Positions 1-11,228 of a stretch of 64,000 nucleotides of DNA are shown piece after piece. A program made the translations under genes and the position numbers. Position 1 is the stretch's first letter, and each line of letters starts with the position of its first letter. The notes under the pieces are model-generated. The model saw only the letters and a program-made list of their open reading frames with translations, was not told the DNA's origin and did not search any database. The stretch spans positions 10,168,001-10,232,000 of the forward strand of contig NC_135240.1 in the NCBI RefSeq assembly GCF_947623445.1. Reading direction: 5' to 3'. This stretch comes from Clavelina lepadiformis (taxonomy: Eukaryota > Chordata > Ascidiacea > Aplousobranchia > Clavelinidae).

Positions 1-654
1 ACTTTTTCAAATGGTGATAAACCTTCGGGATGTAGCAGTAATGGTTCTCGTTGGTTGTTTGGCTTTGCTTGTTGGCATATTTCGCAATCATGAGCCAGTT
101 GTTTTAATTCGTTTGGCATTCCTAGCCAGAAAACGGTTTCGCGAGCTCTTCGTAACATGCTATCAGCACCAAGGTGAGCTGAATGGAGTTGAGATTTGAT
201 TTCTGATCGAAGAGGTTGAGGGATGAAGGTTCTCTCGCCTTTCAGAATAATGCCATTTTCTTGACTCAGTGTGTCACGAATGGAGAAGTAGGGTTTGATG
301 ATGGGAGGCAAATGTTCTTTGTTGTCTGGCCACCCATTCTTGATGACTTCGAGCAGGAGTTGGGATTCCTCATTCTTTTGTATTGCATCCTTAATTTCTT
401 TTAATCGTTCATCAGGAATTTCATCTAGAATTGGTTCTGTAACCACTTGTGCGATTCGGTTTGGTTGATCGAGAAGTTCCGGGTAGGCACGACTTAATGT
501 GTCAGCAATTACTAATGCAGTGCCTGGGACATATTCAAAAACAATATCGTAACGATTCAGGCGCATAATGAGAGCTTGGAGACGCTTTGGCGCTTGACTC
601 AGAGGTTTTTTTAAAATAGACTGTAAGGGTCGATGATCATTGTGAACTATAACC
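1..654 (-). pseudogene. Frameshifted continuation of pol: RNase H end and integrase zinc-binding region
   Basis: Minus-strand translation from about 654 to base 1 is open throughout but in a different frame from the 655-2955 reading frame. It begins with the RNase H motif VIVHNDHRPL, continues through a typical tether, and reaches the HHCC integrase zinc-binding region: HSAHLG supplies the histidine pair and CEIC the cysteine pair. The catalytic DDE core would lie beyond base 1. Without frame correction the upstream gag-pol product cannot include this part. Programmed frameshifting is unlikely, because the break falls in the middle of RNase H. Confidence 0.85.
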
Positions 655-2955
655 TTACGTATACTGATCAAAACGTTCCAGACCAAACACAACAGAAAGA
701 AGCTCTTTTTCAATCTGAGCCCAATTTTGCTCTGTCTTTGTCAGGGCTCTAGAAGCATATTCAATGGGTTGATCTTTCTGAAGCAACACTGCTCCCAAAC
801 CACTTTTGCTACTGTCTACTTGAAGAATTAGATCTTTTCTTTGATCAAAAAATGTCAGAATAGGAGTTTCGCAGAGCTTTTCTTTAACTTTATTCATTGC
901 TTTCTCACACTCTTCACTCCACTTCCATTTCTCATTCTTCCGCGTCAGTTTCCGTAAGGGTTCCAGGTCATTGGCTAGGTTTGGCAGGAAACGAGCCAAA
1001 TATTGTACCATGCCACAAAATCGTTTCACACCGGAAACATCTTCAGGAGAAGGCATACGTTGAATTGCTTCGATTTTCACAGGATCAGGTGCTATTCCGT
1101 TGTTGGAGATCAAGTGACCCATAAATGTGATCTGCGAAGCTTTGGTTACAGTTTTTTCTTCATTTAGTAAGATGTTACATTCACGACATCTCTCCTGTAG
1201 TTTTGTTAGGTTTTGGTCATGGTGTGTTTCAGCCTCGATTGTGGTCTTTCCACAACCGATAACAATCACATCATCTGCCACTGCAAATACACCTTGCAGT
1301 CCAGACAGGGCTGAGTGTAGTCTTTTTTGGAAGATCTCACTGCTCACTTTCAGACCAAACGGAAGTCTGTTCCATCGGAATCGACCGTGAGGGGTAATCA
1401 TAGTAGTCAGTCGGCTGGAGGCATCATCCAACTTAACGTGCCAGAAGGCATGCTTAACATCAAGTTTGCTGAACACTTTTGCACCCTTCAGAGCAGGCAA
1501 TATATCATCCAAGGTAGGCAGTTTGTAATGTTCACGCTGTAAGGCGACATTGAGAGGCTGCGGATCAATGCAAATTCTTATTTTTCCATTAGGCTTGGAT
1601 ACGATAGCCATTTGGCTGACCCATTCAGTCGGATCATCGATGACTGAAATGACATTACTAGCAACCAATTTGTCAAGCTCTTGCTTAACTTTTTCTTGCA
1701 AGGCTACAGGTATGCGGCGACAAGGTAAAATTCTCGGTTTGACACTACTATCAACAGTTAAAGATACAGTACCTAAATCACCCAAAATAACATCATCATG
1801 TACAACATTTGCAATAAACGAATCAGCATTAACAGTTATCAAATTCATTTCTGTTACTGTGCTATAACTTAGCAAGCAATTCAAATTATTATCAACAACA
1901 TGAAATAATACAGGATATACCTCGTTTGTTTTTGTGTTGGTGACATTTAACGTTGCAAGACCAGCTATCTTAATTTTGGTTTTGTTCCACATTGTCAGCT
2001 GTTTGGTGCAAGGTTGGAGTTGAGTATATCGCACATACTTCTTACATATGGTATTGACGTCAGCACCGGTATCCAATTGAAATCGTACCGTGCAACCATT
2101 TACTTGAAGTAAAGCAGTCAGTCTGTCTTTTCCATCATGCACGGCATGCAAAAATTCTTGTTCGGGTTTATTTTCCACCTCTTGAAATGCAGCTTGCTTA
2201 TCTTCAATGCAGTGAACTCGTGATCGACATTTTGATTTGAAATGATTCAAACCATGACATTTTGCGCATTTCTTCCCATACGCAGGACAAAATGATTTTC
2301 CACGTTTATGGCTTTTACCACAAAAGTTGCACTCTGACAGGAGTGATGTGTGACGACGAGTTCCTCTGTTGGCATATTCATGCTTGTTGCTACTGACTTT
2401 TTGTACGGTACCATCTTCAACTTGCATTTGTTGCGATTGTGCACCAGACGAATCAAAAGAACGACAGATCTGAATGGCTCTGTCAAGAGTGAGGTCATTT
2501 TCTCTTAGTAGCACTTGGCGCACCTTATCAGGTACAGTATAGATGATCTTGTCACGCAGCATGCGACTTTTCATGTCTCCAAAATTGCAGGTTTCTGCAC
2601 GACTTCGAAGCTCTATTAAAAAGTGATCAAAGTTGCCTGTTGACCATGTAGCTCTCCAGAATTTGTATGCTTCAAGGGACTCATGCTGCCTTGGGTTGCA
2701 ATATGCGGCCATTTTGTTGAACAGTTCTGCCGGGTCGTCCTTGTCTTGACCTGTTGTGTAAATGAAGTGCTTGGCTACACTTATCATACCAGATCCAGCA
2801 CAATTAAGAATGGTTGATCGCTGAACTTTGTTAGGTTTCGCATCAGCTCCACTGGCTATAAGATAGACTTCTACCTGTTCTTTCCAACGTCGGTAGTCTT
2901 CCGCTAAAGACGCTGAATGTATGTCTAGAGGTTCTGGTAACCGTAATCCTTCCAT
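655..2955 (-). CDS. gag-pol polyprotein, N-terminal 766 aa, of the Gypsy element
   Basis: One open frame holds Gag followed by Pol. Residues about 1-200 look like a Gag capsid region. Two zinc-knuckle-like motifs follow at about 209-244, the second a clean CX2CX4HX4C (CAKCHGLNHFKSKC). An aspartic protease DTGA motif is near residue 293. Reverse transcriptase covers about 400-600, with the catalytic doublet in the form VADDV. RNase H begins around 690 (QVDSSKSGLGAVLL). The frame stops at 655 inside RNase H, where a small deletion has put the rest of the enzyme and the integrase in another frame. The start at 2955 is the first ATG after the leader. Few other lesions are visible, so the copy looks fairly young. 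Confidence 0.93.
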   Translation of the reverse strand: MEGLRLPEPLDIHSASLAEDYRRWKEQVEVYLIASGADAKPNKVQRSTILNCAGSGMISVAKHFIYTTGQDKDDPAELFNKMAAYCNPRQHESLEAYKFWRATWSTGNFDHFLIELRSRAETCNFGDMKSRMLRDKIIYTVPDKVRQVLLRENDLTLDRAIQICRSFDSSGAQSQQMQVEDGTVQKVSSNKHEYANRGTRRHTSLLSECNFCGKSHKRGKSFCPAYGKKCAKCHGLNHFKSKCRSRVHCIEDKQAAFQEVENKPEQEFLHAVHDGKDRLTALLQVNGCTVRFQLDTGADVNTICKKYVRYTQLQPCTKQLTMWNKTKIKIAGLATLNVTNTKTNEVYPVLFHVVDNNLNCLLSYSTVTEMNLITVNADSFIANVVHDDVILGDLGTVSLTVDSSVKPRILPCRRIPVALQEKVKQELDKLVASNVISVIDDPTEWVSQMAIVSKPNGKIRICIDPQPLNVALQREHYKLPTLDDILPALKGAKVFSKLDVKHAFWHVKLDDASSRLTTMITPHGRFRWNRLPFGLKVSSEIFQKRLHSALSGLQGVFAVADDVIVIGCGKTTIEAETHHDQNLTKLQERCRECNILLNEEKTVTKASQITFMGHLISNNGIAPDPVKIEAIQRMPSPEDVSGVKRFCGMVQYLARFLPNLANDLEPLRKLTRKNEKWKWSEECEKAMNKVKEKLCETPILTFFDQRKDLILQVDSSKSGLGAVLLQKDQPIEYASRALTKTEQNWAQIEKELLSVVFGLERFDQYT

Positions 2956-3052
2956 TGCAGATGGATACTATCAGGAAATAGGCTAGTACGGTACAGTATT
3001 GTAGGTCTATGTTAGTATACTTCGTAGGATCAACTTGTTACAACACAGGATT

Positions 3053-3063
3053 CGCTGCCACCA
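3053..3063 (-). promoter_or_regulatory. Primer-binding site, complementary to a tRNA-Leu 3' end
   Basis: Immediately inside the LTR the minus strand reads TGGTGGCAGCG. This is complementary to a tRNA ending CGCTGCCACCA, the 3' end (with added CCA) typical of animal tRNA-Leu of the AAG/UAG type. The same site is present in the second LTR copy at 20308-20317. The tRNA assignment comes from general knowledge of tRNA acceptor stems. Confidence 0.7.
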
Positions 3064-3258
3064 TGTTAATATCGCTACTCTCGTGATATTATGTGTTGAT
3101 CTAAGTCGATAAGACGTTCGGCAGAATCTCTTGTATTTAGACAGTCTTGAACATGAACGTATTACTCCACATACGAATCACAATGCACAACCAAGAGAGC
3201 ACATGGCTGTAGCATGGCCAACATAGAAATCTTATTAATTAGTTAATACCTATCAACA
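3064..3258 (-). repeat. 5' LTR of the Gypsy element (195 bp)
   Basis: On the minus strand the LTR starts TGTTGATAGGTA and ends GATATTAACA, the expected TG...CA termini, and is followed at once by a primer-binding site. A closely matching LTR lies at 20318-20513, which fixes both boundaries. The partner LTR is beyond base 1, so the target duplication cannot be checked here. Confidence 0.88.
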
Positions 3259-6200
3259 ATAATTTTATACAAATACCTCATGGAATGGAAGAAAGCCCAC
3301 AGTGGAGCAATGCCTAAAACCTGGAAAGAGAAGAAAGAATTTAAAAAACTAGTGATGTCTGGGATTAGAAAAAATGCAGATGGAGTGCCTGAAGATGAAG
3401 AAAATTTTGACGAGGCTGTAAAACAGGTCAACAGCGCTCTTGTACCCAGCTGTGTTCCAGCAAAAGTGCAAAAAATTTTCAACGACCCAAAGTGTTTGCA
3501 AATAACTGAAGAAAGTACTGATTTTTGGATGATGGTTGGTGGGTTAAGACAATTTGTTTCGAATAGTGAAAACGGACTTCTTCCGCTACGTGGGTCGCTA
3601 CCGGACATGTTTTCTGATTCTGATAAGTATATCAAGTTGCAAAATATTTATCAAGGAAAAGCGAAGCAGGACATGGAGGCAGTTACTGGCCACATCTCAC
3701 AAGTTTGCACTAAGTCCGGTTGTGGCAATGGCAAAATATCTGAAAAGGATATCAAGAGATTTTGCCGCAATGCACACTTTTTAAGAGTTGTAAGGTTAGT
3801 CCATATGGCAATATTTTTGTGGCTGTGTTGCTCAACAAAGGAATAAGGATACATATGGTTTTGCTTTTGTGATTATTGCAGAACCACTTCTACAGTTAGC
3901 TAAACTTCAGTAAGACATAAATAGTTTGTATGTTGTTACTGGAAAGTCTAAACAGCAGATATTTGCAAAACCTCCCATTTAATTTCATCACAATCTCTCT
4001 GTTTCCAATGCATTCTAGTTAGATAGCATGGTTTTACTTGAACTTCGCATCATATCAGCTATCAATAAAAAACTGTTCAAAGTTATAGTGTAGGATTAAT
4101 ACTGTGCTCTAATACTTGTTCCAGGACAAGGTCGTTACAAAGCGAGTATGAATCTCCTTCAAAAAGCATTATGGATTGCCTTACTTCTGATGAAATTTCT
4201 GATGCAGTGTGGTATGTTTTGCTGAGAGCGGTTGAACGGTTTCAATCCACAAATGGTCGACTTCCTGGTATGAACAATGCAGAGTGGGAAAGTGACGTGA
4301 ACAGACTGAATGTACTCACTCCACAATTTGTAGTGTTTTCATCTGGCACAACTTTTTGAGTGTTCAAACTAGACTTAGTATAGAAGTTTTTCGCACAAAA
4401 TTGAACATCTTTGTGGTTGAAAGAATTTAAGTAGGCGACTTTGAACTGACTGCACTGCAGTAATGACATTATTGTGCTGTTGCTTGGTAGCAGTTTGTGT
4501 ACCAAGAAAGCCATACCTTGACCTTCATAAGACAAAGTCCTGTACAGATCATTAGTTGTAGTCATACCTGGTGGTGAGATTCAGTGGATTTATGCAAACT
4601 AGTTGCTACTTTTAAGAGTGCTGCGAACCATTTGCTTCTAGGCTAGTTCACAGTCTGGATTGAAAACAAAATGATAGATTAATTATTTTTGTGGTGAGTG
4701 CCAGAAATGTAGCAATATCTTGCTCAGAAACTTTTTCATCTAAGTATATTGCAATATATAGTGGTGTTTCTTTCATTTATTTCTTATTATTATTACCAAT
4801 TATATAATAGATATCTACGGAAGGCCTAGATGATGGGTTTGTTACCATTAATATGTAGCAAAAACTATTACTACCATAAAACAATGTCTGTTTGCTCATC
4901 AAAATCCACTTAGGTCGGGGTATTTTTGTTTTCATATAATATTTTGCTATGTTTTGAAAAGAATGTTGAAAAGCATGTGTGGTAAAATAGAGAAAACCAA
5001 TGTGACAGAAATACCACGCTCGATGTAATCTTTTCTATAACATAAATTAGATTTGCTTTGAAACTGTGGAAAAAAACAATAACAGGCCAAGTGACAATGA
5101 ATTTGTCTGTTCTTCGTAGGGTATTCTCATTGTTGGTTGTTTAATCTCATTATATCATCTTCATTGTTGTGTTATTTTTTTGCAGTTTAATGTACAGTAG
5201 TTAGGTTTGGGTAGGTGCTCCATTCTATCACTACCAATAAATCAGTTGCAGTGAATATTTTTATCTGCTTTAAACAAGGGGTAAACTACAATGTTGTTGA
5301 ACAAAATCATGTTCTTGTATGTATGTATCTTGTATACAAAATCGACACAATATATGCAAGTAACAAATGAAAAAACTTTTCATTTTACCTGGCCCACTGC
5401 TTGTAAGAGTACGGTTAAATATTACTGTTTGTATCCTCCTGCATGTGCAATTTTTGCCTCTATTGTGGCACTGCTACAGATTACTCCTGGTAAAAACATA
5501 TTTGACCTCATTCCTTCAGACTTCATTAGAAATTTGTAGATTAAAAAAAGAACAGCAAATGGTAAAATTGAACCTTGAAATAATCGCTTGAAAAGTACCG
5601 CTACTAAGTACTCGGACCAACTAAACTTTCCAGAAAAAGGAATTCGGTGCAGGGCTTCAGTTGTACCTGTATTGGTAATAAAAAAGTACCATGGTACAGT
5701 AATCTGGTACTATATCTATAATACTGCGGTACTGTTCAACCCTGTAGCGTTATGTATGGCATTAACCATTAAATGCTTACTCAAGCTTGTGCCATGTTAA
5801 AACTGTTGCAGAGACCTATTCGAATTTTGACAAAATGAACTTTTTTAAATTTGTAGTGAAAAGTAAAACATAGTTCACAAATTTCTGCAAGTATAAAACA
5901 TATAGAGAAGTGAACATAAAAAAGTTTTGCAAACAAATCTCTGCGATTTAAGGGATAACGTAATGATTGAATTTTGCTTAAATTTCAGTTAAAATCTATA
6001 TCTCTTCCCTAGATATTACTGCACCAGATATTGCTTAATCATCAACTCTGTGTATCCAAAGTACATAATAGTTAATGGTTTTTACAAAATTTTCAGAACT
6101 GTCTGTATGATTTATTGAAATCTTGGGATATTCCGGGAGCAGTTGAAGCAATATCTGACGATTTTCTTCAGATGTGTCGATGTGGATCATCAGAGATCCA

Positions 6201-6333
6201 CTCTGTGGCCAGTTATATGGGCGGTGTAACATCACATGAAGTTGTCAAACTTATAACTGCTCAGTATATTCCTATTTGTAATTCATACATTTATAACGGC
6301 TATAAATCTACTTCTGTAACCATAGATATTTGA
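3259..6333 (+). CDS. NAE1: NEDD8-activating enzyme E1 regulatory subunit, last three exons (partial)
   Basis: NAE1 (APPBP1) pairs with UBA3 to form the E1 that activates NEDD8 for cullin modification. Exons are 3259-3794, 4125-4311 and 6097-6333, with GT-AG introns and consistent phase, giving 319 codons plus stop. The animal protein is about 534 aa, so roughly the C-terminal 60% is here. Recognisable stretches are PEDEENFDEAV, LPDMFSDSDKYIKLQN, FLRVVR and the last-exon YMGGVTSHEVVKLIT, all characteristic of this subunit. The first in-frame ATG is at 3280, but homology continues upstream (IILYKYLMEW) right up to the LTR edge at 3258, with no splice acceptor there. The N-terminal coding part is therefore off-window on the far side of the retrotransposon, or missing. 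Whether this copy is functional is open. Confidence 0.93.
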
Positions 6334-6396
6334 ATATTTTGGTGCCTCTTGTGAGAGTGGAGTGGCTGATCAAGTTCTTTATTAATTGTACGCTGC

Positions 6397-6402
6397 AATA
6401 AA
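6397..6402 (+). terminator. NAE1 polyadenylation signal (AATAAA)
   Basis: A canonical AATAAA lies about 64 bases after the NAE1 stop codon in GCAATAAACATC. Position and strand fit a short 3' UTR. Confidence 0.6.
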
Positions 6403-8283
6403 CATCAAGGACTTTACAGATTAAAAATTACACAGTGAAAAGAATGCAATCAGAAAGGCATATGAAATTTTGCAGTTCGTAAATTTACTCCTAGGAATAC
6501 TATCTTAGATATTTTGTGATAGTGTACCAACTGAAAGTATGAATGAAGGGAACCGGTACGCCAGCATTTCTCCATAATGATTTGTTAGTGAGGTTGCTAG
6601 TTTTCACGTTTACACAAATCATTTTATGCTTACTGGGAGAATTACAATGGGCGATTTGCAACCATGACCCACATCAGTTATAGAGAAGTATTATGAAAAC
6701 AATGAAGCTCGATTAAAATACCAAAACCGCTGGTTACACGCGTAAAAACTGCTGGCTATAAAATCAATGGAACTGCCGCAAGGAATCAATGCAATAAAAT
6801 AATAAACTAAAATTCCGTCACCTTTGTTTCGACTGCATAGCCACCCCATTTGTAAAGCATCATCCCATAGGAATGCTAAAAGGTAATATATTAATCTTTT
6901 GCGGTAATTGAGCAAGGACTAATATAATCAATCATACGTCGAGTTGGTAATCCACACAATTCAGGCTAATGGATGGTAGTAGTAAGCAGGTGTGCACAAA
7001 AGGTGTAGGGCTTGACTACAGGATTGCAAGTGTTACTGGCCTAAAATAACCATCGTGAAAATTTTGTAGTGAGTAAGATTACTTACTTTTGGTTGTCTTG
7101 TTACCAGCTAAACAAAGCGTTCAGTAGGTTATGCTTTAATAATTAATTAATCAACATAAATATATACCAATCAATCCTTTTCTTTTTCGCCAAAAACGCG
7201 TATGGGACGAAAAATCAAGCCAGTTGTTACTAACACGCGCAAATGAACAGGAAAAAGTGACAAAGCTGAAAAGGCTTAAAACGTGCTCAAGAGAAATAAT
7301 GTTGATATTTGCTGGTAACAACTAGCACGGCCACTAAACCATTAGTTAAATCCATAAAATTTAAGTTAAAAACGCGAAAATTAAGCAGACGAGCAGGTGG
7401 TGTGTTCAAGCAACTGATGAATGATAATTGCTTCAGAGTTGTACATCAGAGGATGGGAAAAGAAACCCCATCCTGGGCAAGAGCCCGGTTTCTGGTGGCC
7501 ATAGCACTAAGGAAGGACGTTGTTGATTAGCCCGATTTTGTACAGCAAGAATGCACACCAATGATATAATCTTTGGAAGATGTAATGACAATACTGGTCG
7601 CTGCAAGATGGAAACTTCTCAGGTACATCGACAATGATGTACGGAAAAAGATGCCAAAAGATGGTAGTGCTGAAAGGTAACCCCTCTTGGTCCGAAGCTG
7701 AAGACTTGAGTGGCGCTGGTGGTGACATTTCCATCCAGTACCTGGTTCCAGTCTTTTATCTTGAAAATGTGTAACGATTTGCAGTAGGCCTAAATATCCG
7801 AAATAGTTGTGAAATGAGTGTTGAAAATTTACAAGTTAATAAATAAACAGACCTATGTATAATTTTCTTAATCCGATTCGAAATTTCCAATACCATCATC
7901 TTATCAAAGTGCTTTGCCAAAAAGTACTTGTCGTGTGCATGCTGGATGCTTACTGCCTATGTTTAGAGTTTGGCAACAACAAATTTGGTGGCATGTGGTT
8001 GAGGAAAGCTTTAAGTATTTCAAATTAAAAAAAAAATAAAGCAAGTGCTCGTGTTTTTAAAAATTCAGTAAAACCTCGTCAATATAATTACAGTTCCAGC
8101 ATTACTAAATGTTGCCTAAAGTCTATAACAGAATGTGATTTAAAGCCAGTAAACATCCATTAGTGAAATACAATTGAAAATATATAACTTACATAATAAA
8201 GAGAAAAACAAGTGTAAGCTATAGTGCAATAAAATGTATGAAAGTGCTGGAGTGCAGATTTACACAATGCATAATTACAATTG
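6403..8283 (+). other. Intergenic, no gene recognised
   Basis: No spliced or unspliced coding region could be supported. A 73-aa frame at 7309-7530 lies in a stretch slightly richer in GC (about 7390-7740), but its translation resembles nothing I know and it has no clear splice structure. The rest is AT-rich and featureless to the eye. Confidence 0.5.
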
Positions 8284-9500
8284 TCACGTAGTGTCATGCA
8301 AGTGTGATGATGAAGAAAAATGACGTTTTAATTTTTTATAAAAAATTGCCTTATTTTTCAAAAGTTTCAAATCATTAGGCAGAGAATTCCAAATTTTTGG
8401 TACCATAGATATCGAATAATTTGTTGGGTTAAGGATTTACTGTAGAAAGGAAGGCAAAATTTTTTTTGATATCTTACCTAATTGGCATATCTCGAAGAAT
8501 TTATTTGGAAAAAAGCTGAAAATAATGGAGGAAGCAATTGATGCTTGGCTTTGAACATTGTGGTGCATATTTCATTTTTCAATAAGCTGCTTATAGATAA
8601 AAAATTGCAGTTCTTTAAGGGGTTTGAGTAAACATTGGTTTTATAACCACATATTAGCTCGGCATACTTATTGCATATTTTCTGAATATGTTTCAAAACA
8701 GGTTGGTTTCCATGCTTCCAAACTGGGATACAGTAACGTGAATGACCTTCTACGAGAGTGTGATATGAATACATCACTGAAGCTTTATTTAAAAAACGTT
8801 TAATTTTTCTGGTTATTGCTAAGTTAGTTTTTAATTTACGTAGTAAATAGTTCTTATGTGGCTTCCAAGATAGATTTTCATTTAGATTTATTCCTAATAA
8901 AATAACATGCTTTCCTTAACGCCAGTGGTTCTCAACCGGGGTGCCATTTACGTTTCGCAAGGGTGCCGCATTAAGTTATTGCGCACTAACCACTAATCCA
9001 GGAAAACGGTTGCGAATATTATTTTTATTTAATGCAAAAAATTTTTGGCTTGACTGTGGGTGCCGCCAAATCTTTTGGGTGTTTGCAGGGTGCCGTAAGC
9101 CAAAAAAGGTTGAGAACCACTTCGGCTTAACCCTTTGAATTGGAAAGTTGTAAATCAATAGTGGTTTAATATGATCAGAAATTTTTGAAGAGGTTGAAAA
9201 GATCATATATTTTGTTTTGTCTATAACTTATTCAAAGATAATTTGTTAGCTGAGAGCCAGTTGGATATGTGTTCTAGGTCATTATTTGCTCGAACTATTA
9301 CCTTATTCAAGTTTTTACCTGACGCAAAAGATTTGTGTCATCAGCATACATTATTGAGTCACAGTCACAAGACAAAAAAGCTGTATTCTCTCCTGGCAAA
9401 CCTCTGAGATGCTCGATAGCAACAAATAAATGAAAGATGTGAGATCTTGAGGGCCATAGAGCAAAATTTGGGGAGCGAAAAACTGATAGGAAATGCACGA
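8284..9500 (-). mobile_element. Decayed non-LTR retrotransposon (LINE), reverse transcriptase C-terminal part
   Basis: Minus-strand frames carry non-LTR reverse transcriptase signatures in the right order. A YADDTNLL catalytic motif lies near 9345. NWLSANKLSLN is near 9250. LLGINLNENLSWKPH (about 8850-8900) is the usual post-catalytic motif. YCIPVWKHG then LKHIQKICNKYAELI follows at 8640-8740, and NSLPNDLKLLKNK before a stop at 8284-8286. Frames are broken by indels and by a MITE at 8923-9125, so it is dead. The sequence resembles the CR1/L2/Jockey group in style, but I would not assign a clade. Confidence 0.82.
8923..9125. mobile_element. hAT-type MITE inserted in the LINE
   Basis: The left end is CAGTGGTTCTCAACC and the right end GGTTGAGAACCACT, near-perfect inverted repeats of the widespread hAT 'GTGGTTCTCAACC' class. 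The flanking 8-bp duplications are CTTAACGC (8915-8922) and CTTAACCC (9126-9133), one mismatch. The insert is about 200 bp with no coding capacity. The LINE reading resumes on either side, so it inserted after the LINE. Confidence 0.85.
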
Positions 9501-11228
9501 AAAAATCTAGGGTAGGCTATAGTTTGTTTTTTTGAAAAAAAAGCAATATTCTGTGCATTTTAGACCGTGTAAATTCAAACCTTTCTAGGATCATTCAAGC
9601 TAGGATAAAGGAAATGAAGACCTACTTACGTTCCTATATAGCCGGTTTTTCTTTTAGAAAAGCATCTGCTAGAAGAAACTTGTTATAAAAGCTTTTATGC
9701 ATGTAAATCCGTTATATGTCCAAACAAAATGCCTTGTTGGGTAACCATTGATGTTAATTTTTTTGAGGGCCGTGGCCTACATTAAATAACGTATTTCACA
9801 TGATCTTGTTGAACAAACATTTATGCAAAATAAAAATCAAAGCAGTATTTACAGTAGACGGTAAAACATCAAAAGGTTCCCAGCAAGTTGTTACTAGATA
9901 TAAATCGGTAATTTTTGGTAAATATAAGCTTACCATTTGCCAGACAGTACCGGATACCTGTTTGTTTCCAATTCAGATTAAGAAACATTGGCCTTGAATA
10001 GGCGTATTGTGCATATAAATATAACAAATCGTTGTAACTCTCGCAAATTGAACACTATACTTGGTTAGCTGAACCGGTAATTTACATCTATTGTATTTTA
10101 ATTTTTCTTGCACTTCGCTCACAAGCTTCTGAATTAAAAAAATATTTCCACACAAAAGCTTTATCTACTTTCAGACAATATCTGATAATGACTCTTATGG
10201 AGGTGTTAGCAGTAGTAGCGTTTTCATCATTCCATAGTCAGTCGTTATGTCACCTGAATCTTTATTGCTTTTTATCAATTGCGTTATTAAGCAGGTAACC
10301 AGGCTAAACAAAACTAGTACCACAATTTTATTACGTCTCAGCATTCTTTATTTTTTATAACTTGTACAAACAACCTGTTGTAAAACGGAAATTGTATTAT
10401 AGTTTACAATTTACATTTACGTCTCGTTTACTTGAGTATGTGGTAAGTTCAAAACCCAAGACAACTAACACCTGAAGCCTCGCTTACGCCAGTAAGAAAG
10501 CATCATCAACGTTTTGAATTGTTGTATAGGGAATCGGCACATTTTTTTCAAAACTACCTACGGTACCGGTATCGATCAGAAAAAGGTGTTGGAGGCAATA
10601 CTTCTAGAAGTTTATTCGATAATTTTGCCTCTTTCCAACGTCTGTCGGTTCAACTAAAAATCGATCAACTTCGATCTTGTGATGTAACGAAATTTCTTGT
10701 TCTTGGTTGATCCCTCACATGGTTTATTATGGATAGGTGTGACAAGTATTGCCTGTGTTTCAGAACTTTCTTGCGGTATTCTGGTGACGTGACTTATAAT
10801 ATCGTAGCGGAGTCCTCTTATTTCGTAGAAGCAGGGGCACAACATTTAAACATTTACGATTTTCGGTGCAACGTATTTGATCTAGTATAGTCATGCGTCG
10901 TAACTCATAAACCTTTTTTCACATTTCCGTTTCTGAAACCTGCACCAGTGATCGCACTCTGTGGTCAACATATAACATTCATGGCCACAGATAATAATCT
11001 TTGACCGCTGTGTATGGCAAGTTTACTTTGCTTCACAAGTGTTTCTTTAAACGATATAGGGATGTGACTTTTCCATCAAAGTTGGCACTTCTCAATTCAA
11101 ATAAGTAGGGACTTAACATTAAAGATTTATGAATTCCAGTGCTACACATTTGATTTATTGTCATTATCTCATCGAGAGGCATTATACCTCCGTTTTCTTT
11201 ATGCTTTATTTTAATCTAAATTCCTCGA

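Larger units (their letters stand above)
1..3258 (-). mobile_element. Ty3/Gypsy LTR retrotransposon, 5' portion; 3' half off-window
   Basis: Read on the minus strand the order is LTR (3258 to 3064), primer-binding site, short leader, gag-pol frame from 2955, then the end of RNase H and the integrase zinc-binding region running off the window at base 1. The protease, reverse transcriptase and RNase H order and the single gag-pol frame fit Ty3/Gypsy, probably the Mag-like branch; the branch is inference. No envelope gene is seen, but the 3' end is outside the window. One frameshift near 660 breaks the polyprotein, so this copy is not fully autonomous as read. The LTR edge at 3258 directly abuts NAE1 coding sequence. 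Confidence 0.93.

Noticed and set aside
3280..3846. A complete stand-alone 188-aa protein starting at 3280
   Set aside because: The family alignment continues upstream of this Met and the exon ends at 3794 with a phase-matched intron, so the frame is only part of NAE1.
5640..5755. Possible small hAT MITE (CAGGGCTTCAG and TTCAACCCTG ends)
   Set aside because: The ends match only partly and the 8 bases outside (ATTCGGTG and TAGCGTTA) are not a duplication.
7309..7530. 73-aa frame in a GC-richer patch
   Set aside because: No family resemblance, no splice context, and length within chance expectation.
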